A DNA stretch of 55,957 bases from Lysobacterales bacterium (GTDB lineage: Bacteria; Pseudomonadota; Gammaproteobacteria; Xanthomonadales; Ahniellaceae): the NCBI GenBank assembly GCA_016721845.1, contig JADKHK010000006.1:1-55957 (forward strand), read 5' to 3'. Shown here piece after piece: positions 54,743 to 55,957 of this stretch. Each line of letters begins with the position of its first letter. The first letter of the stretch is position 1. Below the pieces are notes generated by a model. That model made no database searches. It was not told the origin of the DNA and saw only the letters and a program-made list of their open reading frames with translations. Made by a program: the position numbers and the translations under genes.

Positions 54743-55126
54743 GCGCGCGCTTCCGCTGGATCAGCGAATCCGTCGCGCTCGCCATCCACGACGAACAATT
54801 GGCGCAGCATGGCGGCGGATCGGGCATTCGCGATGCCGGACTGCTCGCATCGGCGCTTGGCAAAGCCGCAGCAGCTCGCAGGCCTACGGCGAGCCGACGT
54901 GTTCGATCTGGCCGCCTATGCCCTTCGGCGTGGCGCGCAACCATCCCTTCATCGACGGCAACAAGCGCACCGCCTGGGTGCTGGCTCGATTGTTCCTGCG
55001 CCTACGGATACTCCTATCGCGGAGGTGATGCAAGCGGCGGTGTGACGATGCTGAACTTGTCGGCGACATCGACCAGGACCGTTTCGCCGCCTGGCTTGCC
55101 AGCATTCGGCCGCGGTCGAACGCTAA
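54739..55126 (+). pseudogene. Doc/Fic-type death-on-curing toxin, frameshifted
   Basis: GTG 54739 starts SARFRWISESVALAIHDEQL, followed by GGGSGIRDAGLLASALGK. In shifted frames DVFDLAAYA and the Fic motif NHPFIDGNKRTAWVLARLFL follow, with a likely end near TAA 55124-55126. The H-P-F-x-D-G-N-K-R motif is complete. Doc toxins phosphorylate EF-Tu. About three to four indels are needed. Confidence 0.8.
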
Positions 55127-55294
55127 ACCCTTGTCCGGCGCTTTGCCGGCAGGCTCCGGTATAAAGCGCCCCCTTTGGTGCCGGCGTTCCCGGCAGGCGT
55201 GCCGCACGGGGCCGCCCGGCGTCACCAACCTTTCGAAACCGTGCCACTGCGTTGCAGTTCGAAGGCCGATATCGTCCAATAGTCTGGGCATGTG
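55127..55294 (+). other. intergenic region upstream of rpmB
   Basis: No gene is visible. A TATAAA hexamer at 55160-55165 could be the rpmB -10 box, but candidate -35 hexamers (TTGTCC 55131, TTGCCG 55144) are at the wrong spacing. Since this stretch contains indels elsewhere, the spacing is unreliable. Confidence 0.4.
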
Positions 55295-55544
55295 ATGCCA
55301 GAATAGAGGCCTGCAATGGCGGGTTCGCCGTCACCGGAGGCGTGCTTGCGACAAAACAATTTCACGCCGAACAACAAGACCCGTCGTCGCTGGTTGCCGA
55401 ACCTGCACGAGCCGCCGCTTTCTGGGTCGCCTCCGAAAAACCATGGAATTGAAGCCCAAGGTCTCGACCAAATGCGCACCATCGACAAGAACGGCATCGA
55501 CGCCGTGCTCGCTGATCTGCGCGCACGTGGAGGAAAAGGTTTGA
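55295..55544 (+). pseudogene. rpmB: 50S ribosomal protein L28, frameshifted in this sequence
   Basis: From ATG 55295 the segments NNKTRRRWLPNLHE, WVASEK, RTIDKNGIDAVLADLRARG and a stop at TGA 55542 follow L28 exactly, but in several frames. L28 is a large-subunit protein of about 78 residues and is present in all bacteria. The frame breaks are therefore almost certainly sequence errors. Confidence 0.85.
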
Positions 55545-55557
55545 GGAGGACCGAACC

Positions 55558-55712
55558 ACGGCATCGAAGCGCGAAAATCCCATGATTTCGATGGCTGGCT
55601 TAGGTCACTTCTACACGACCGACAGAAACAAGAAGACCAAGCCGGAAAAGTCGAAATGAGCAAGTACACCGGTCGTGCACAGCACGTCCTGCAAGGAAGT
55701 CAGACCAAGTAA
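55558..55712 (+). pseudogene. rpmG: 50S ribosomal protein L33, frameshifted in this sequence
   Basis: The stretch ASKRENPMISMAGLGHFYTT, then DRNKKTKPEK, is L33; the rest (KMSKYTPVVR-like, then HVL-KEV-TK and TAA 55710) needs two or three indels. The expected ATG reads ACG at 55558. It follows rpmB with the usual short gap, the standard rpmB-rpmG operon. Confidence 0.85.
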
Positions 55713-55957
55713 GTAGGAGTGAGCCCGACTCGCGACCACTGGAACGATTTTCGAAAGACCGCGCCCTCGTGGCGGGTTTTTGGAAGTCTCCGCGGTGGCG
55801 ATCGCGCGGCGATCGCGACCCCGAGGTCGCAACTCACGGTTGCGGAAGCGGTGTTCAAATCACCCGTGGAAAGCGGATCACGAAGCGGGCGCGCTCGTCA
55901 GCTGACTCCGCACTGATCAAAACCGGCGCAGATGCGTCACCAGGTTGGAAGACGATG
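55713..55957. other. window tail: one REP-like arm, no gene recognised
   Basis: GTAGGAGTGAGCCCGACTCG at 55713 resembles the REP arms at 11590 and 13841. Again it starts immediately after a gene end. No complementary arm is clear, perhaps because of indels. The remaining 200 bases show no protein-like frame. Confidence 0.45.

Noticed and set aside
51521..55712. A degraded genomic island of true pseudogenes
   Set aside because: The affected genes include rpmB, rpmG and aroE in normal core-gene form; single-base indels in all of them point to sequence error.

Overview
The window is a high-GC gammaproteobacterial chromosome segment that spans the replication origin. The order dnaA-dnaN-recF-gyrB, then tonB-exbB-exbD-exbD-pdxJ further along the same arm, with rpmH-rnpA-yidC-mnmE on the opposite arm, is typical of Xanthomonadales (Lysobacterales). 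A RsmG/ParA/ParB block, a DPP-IV-type peptidase and GTAGGAGCGA-type palindromic repeats fit the same order. I cannot name the genus.

Layout. 1-9.4 kb: a cell-surface polysaccharide cluster (methyltransferase pieces, several GT4 and GT2 glycosyltransferases, an O-antigen polymerase/ligase-like membrane protein, a WecG/TagA-type transferase and a PF14907 nucleotidyltransferase). Its genes are chained by 1-4 nt stop/start overlaps. 9.4-11.6 kb: an orphan lasso-peptide-B2-like transglutaminase homologue and a divergent ABC exporter. 11.7-22.5 kb: a Tyr-rich lipoprotein, rsmG, parA-parB, hicA-hicB, an ECF sigma/DUF3379 pair, a GT2/LabN pair, a beta-propeller diguanylate cyclase and pdxJ. 22.6-26.5 kb: a TonB-ExbB-ExbD-ExbD energy-transduction operon and a TPR protein. 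26.7-30.1 kb: an ATP-grasp ligase, a 7TM inactive transglutaminase and a glycosyltransferase downstream of gyrB. 30.2-36.4 kb: gyrB, recF (carrying two parS sites), dnaN, oriC, dnaA. 36.6-40.2 kb: rpmH, rnpA, yidC, mnmE. 40.3-49.5 kb: peptidases (DPP-IV, M28, oligopeptidase A), a methyltransferase, a frameshifted patatin-like protein and a frameshifted phosphoribosyltransferase.

49.5-52.9 kb: a GAF-PAS-GGDEF gene is split by a complete IS1380-family element with a CTAG target duplication. From about 51.6 kb to the right edge nearly every gene (PAS/GGDEF part, aroE, DUF952, YkgJ, AbrB-Doc pair, rpmB, rpmG) is broken by several single-base indels. Because L28, L33 and shikimate dehydrogenase are among them, the simplest explanation is poor consensus quality at a contig end, not gene decay.

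Before the right end, the few frameshifts (split GT4 near 2190, hicA stop loss, patatin, phosphoribosyltransferase) could be real or could be errors; each is flagged. I saw no tRNA, rRNA or CRISPR array.
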